From Arcobacter cryaerophilus gv. crypticus (GTDB taxonomy: Bacteria; Campylobacterota; Campylobacteria; Campylobacterales; Arcobacteraceae), in contig NZ_NXGI01000002.1 of NCBI RefSeq assembly GCF_002993025.1, forward strand, positions 259,393-323,392: a stretch of 64,000 bases of DNA, in the 5' to 3' direction. Shown piece after piece: positions 63,394 to 64,000 of this stretch. A program made the position numbers and the translations under genes. The notes beneath the pieces are model-generated. The model ran no database searches. It saw nothing but the letters and a program-made list of their open reading frames with translations, and had not been told where the DNA came from. Each line of letters starts with the position of its first letter. Position 1 is the stretch's first letter.

Positions 63394-63822
63394 TTAATTT
63401 TTATCTGCTCTTACATCTTTCATTATTTCTAGCCAATCTTTATTAAAATTTTTTTTGATAAACTTTTCTTTATGAGGAATTATACAGTTAGAGCAATCAT
63501 GATGTATAGAGTTCTCAGATACAAATTTTGAACCACTTTTTGAATCGATACTACAGCAAGAGTACAATATTTTATCATCTACATCTTTTAAACCTTTATC
63601 ATTGAATCTAAAATATGAGCAAGCACATAAATAGCAGTTTAAATCTTCCATCTCATGGCATTTTTTATTTAAGTTATATAAAGGGCAAAAATCTGGCTCA
63701 TTTTTTTTCATATTCTCATATTTAAAATATTCAATTATCTCATCTACTGATTTGTCTTCAAGTTTGTTCATAATAGTTTTGTGTAATTTTGCTTGGTTTA
63801 AAAACCACTCTTCATATGTCAT
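63394..63822 (-). CDS. Small cysteine-rich domain protein
   Basis: The 142-residue protein carries about ten cysteines in a pattern of the so-called cysteine-rich small domain: FCPLYNLNKKCHEM, NCYLCACSYFRF, YSCCSIDSKSGSKF and HDCSNCIIPH. The spacing suggests a metal or iron-sulfur site. The N-terminal 35 residues form a helical extension. No signal peptide is present. The function of this family is not established. It is convergent with cprS and divergent from the next gene. Confidence 0.75.
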   Translation of the reverse strand: MTYEEWFLNQAKLHKTIMNKLEDKSVDEIIEYFKYENMKKNEPDFCPLYNLNKKCHEMEDLNCYLCACSYFRFNDKGLKDVDDKILYSCCSIDSKSGSKFVSENSIHHDCSNCIIPHKEKFIKKNFNKDWLEIMKDVRADKN

Positions 63823-63901
63823 AAATACTCTTTTTTATAAAATACTTTATTATATTAAAATCTATTTAAGAGTAAAATTTTAATTGTAAAAGGAGTTGTA
63901 A

Positions 63902-64000
63902 ATGTTCAGATTTTTATATATTATTTTGTTTTCTTTATTTTTTACATCTTGTTCGGTTAAATCGAATTTGATTCAAAATGAGTTTACAAATATAAAAAAA
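63902..64000 (+). CDS. Lipoprotein gene, 5' part (cut by window edge)
   Basis: The frame starts with ATG at 63902, AAAGGAG about six bases upstream, and is open to the end (33 codons). It encodes a lipoprotein signal, FSLFFTSC with the lipidated Cys at about residue 18. Too little of the mature part (SVKSNLIQNEF) is visible to name the protein. Confidence 0.75.
   Translation, partial: MFRFLYIILFSLFFTSCSVKSNLIQNEFTNIKK

Overview
The window is a gene-dense, strongly A+T-rich bacterial chromosome segment. Gene content, gene order and the protein sequences point to the Campylobacterota, most likely Arcobacter in the broad sense (Aliarcobacter and relatives). Supporting evidence: the gap-pgk-tpiA-fabI block beside nadD-rsfS, lysA-pheA-hisC-dxs, argS-tatA and an htrA-response regulator-kinase block, all resembling Campylobacter jejuni gene order as I remember it; futalosine-pathway menaquinone synthesis (mqnE); a diheme cytochrome c peroxidase; and very frequent UUG start codons. 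No insertion sequence, prophage, CRISPR array or rRNA operon is visible. The genes look like native core genome throughout.

Region 1 (1-10.9 kb) holds the end of pyrC and a flagellar locus. flgI-fliM run leftward. Divergent to them, an operon runs from a very acidic unknown protein through fliQ, a fliJ-like gene, a motE-like gene, fliL, an unknown anchored protein and flgH, followed by flgK, fliD, fliS and a fliT-like gene. No obvious sigma-28 or sigma-54 promoter was found there. A two-component pair (10.9-13.2 kb) closes the region.

Region 2 (13.3-31 kb) is metabolic and envelope housekeeping: pyk, thiS, a YraN-family protein, a bioF-like enzyme with carbonic anhydrase, mqnE, psd overlapping a degenerate-GGDEF/EAL protein, rimB-rimK, a thioredoxin with DsbD, a TSUP permease, a DASS transporter, two lipoproteins (SGNH hydrolase, NlpC/P60 peptidase), an unrecognised polytopic membrane protein and maf.

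Region 3 (31-54.2 kb) is mostly on the minus strand: MFS transporter, cytochrome c peroxidase, lysA-pheA-hisC-dxs, gap-pgk-tpiA-fabI, argS with two tandem tatA genes, crcB-plsC with a membrane/SH3-like protein, purC-purS-purQ, ctpA, truD-dksA. On the plus strand are nadD-rsfS and a yfgM-like/bamB-like pair.

Region 4 (54.2-64 kb) holds a four-gene MacB/LolD-like ABC transporter module with a cysteine-rich polytopic membrane partner (the best candidate for an under-described system), a KE-rich lipoprotein, a three-tRNA operon (Leu-Ser-Cys) with a full consensus promoter, ilvD, an htrA-cprR-cprS-like envelope-stress block preceded by a large inverted repeat, a small cysteine-rich protein, and the start of a lipoprotein gene cut by the window edge.

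No stretch over about 300 bases lacks a gene. Intergenic gaps hold mostly promoters and hairpin terminators. Points worth a second look are the ABC/CPFC module, two possible AUU start codons, a hairpin enclosing the ribosome binding site and start codon of the TSUP permease, the palindrome before htrA, and the tandem tatA duplication. All functional assignments are from reading the sequence; no database search was run.
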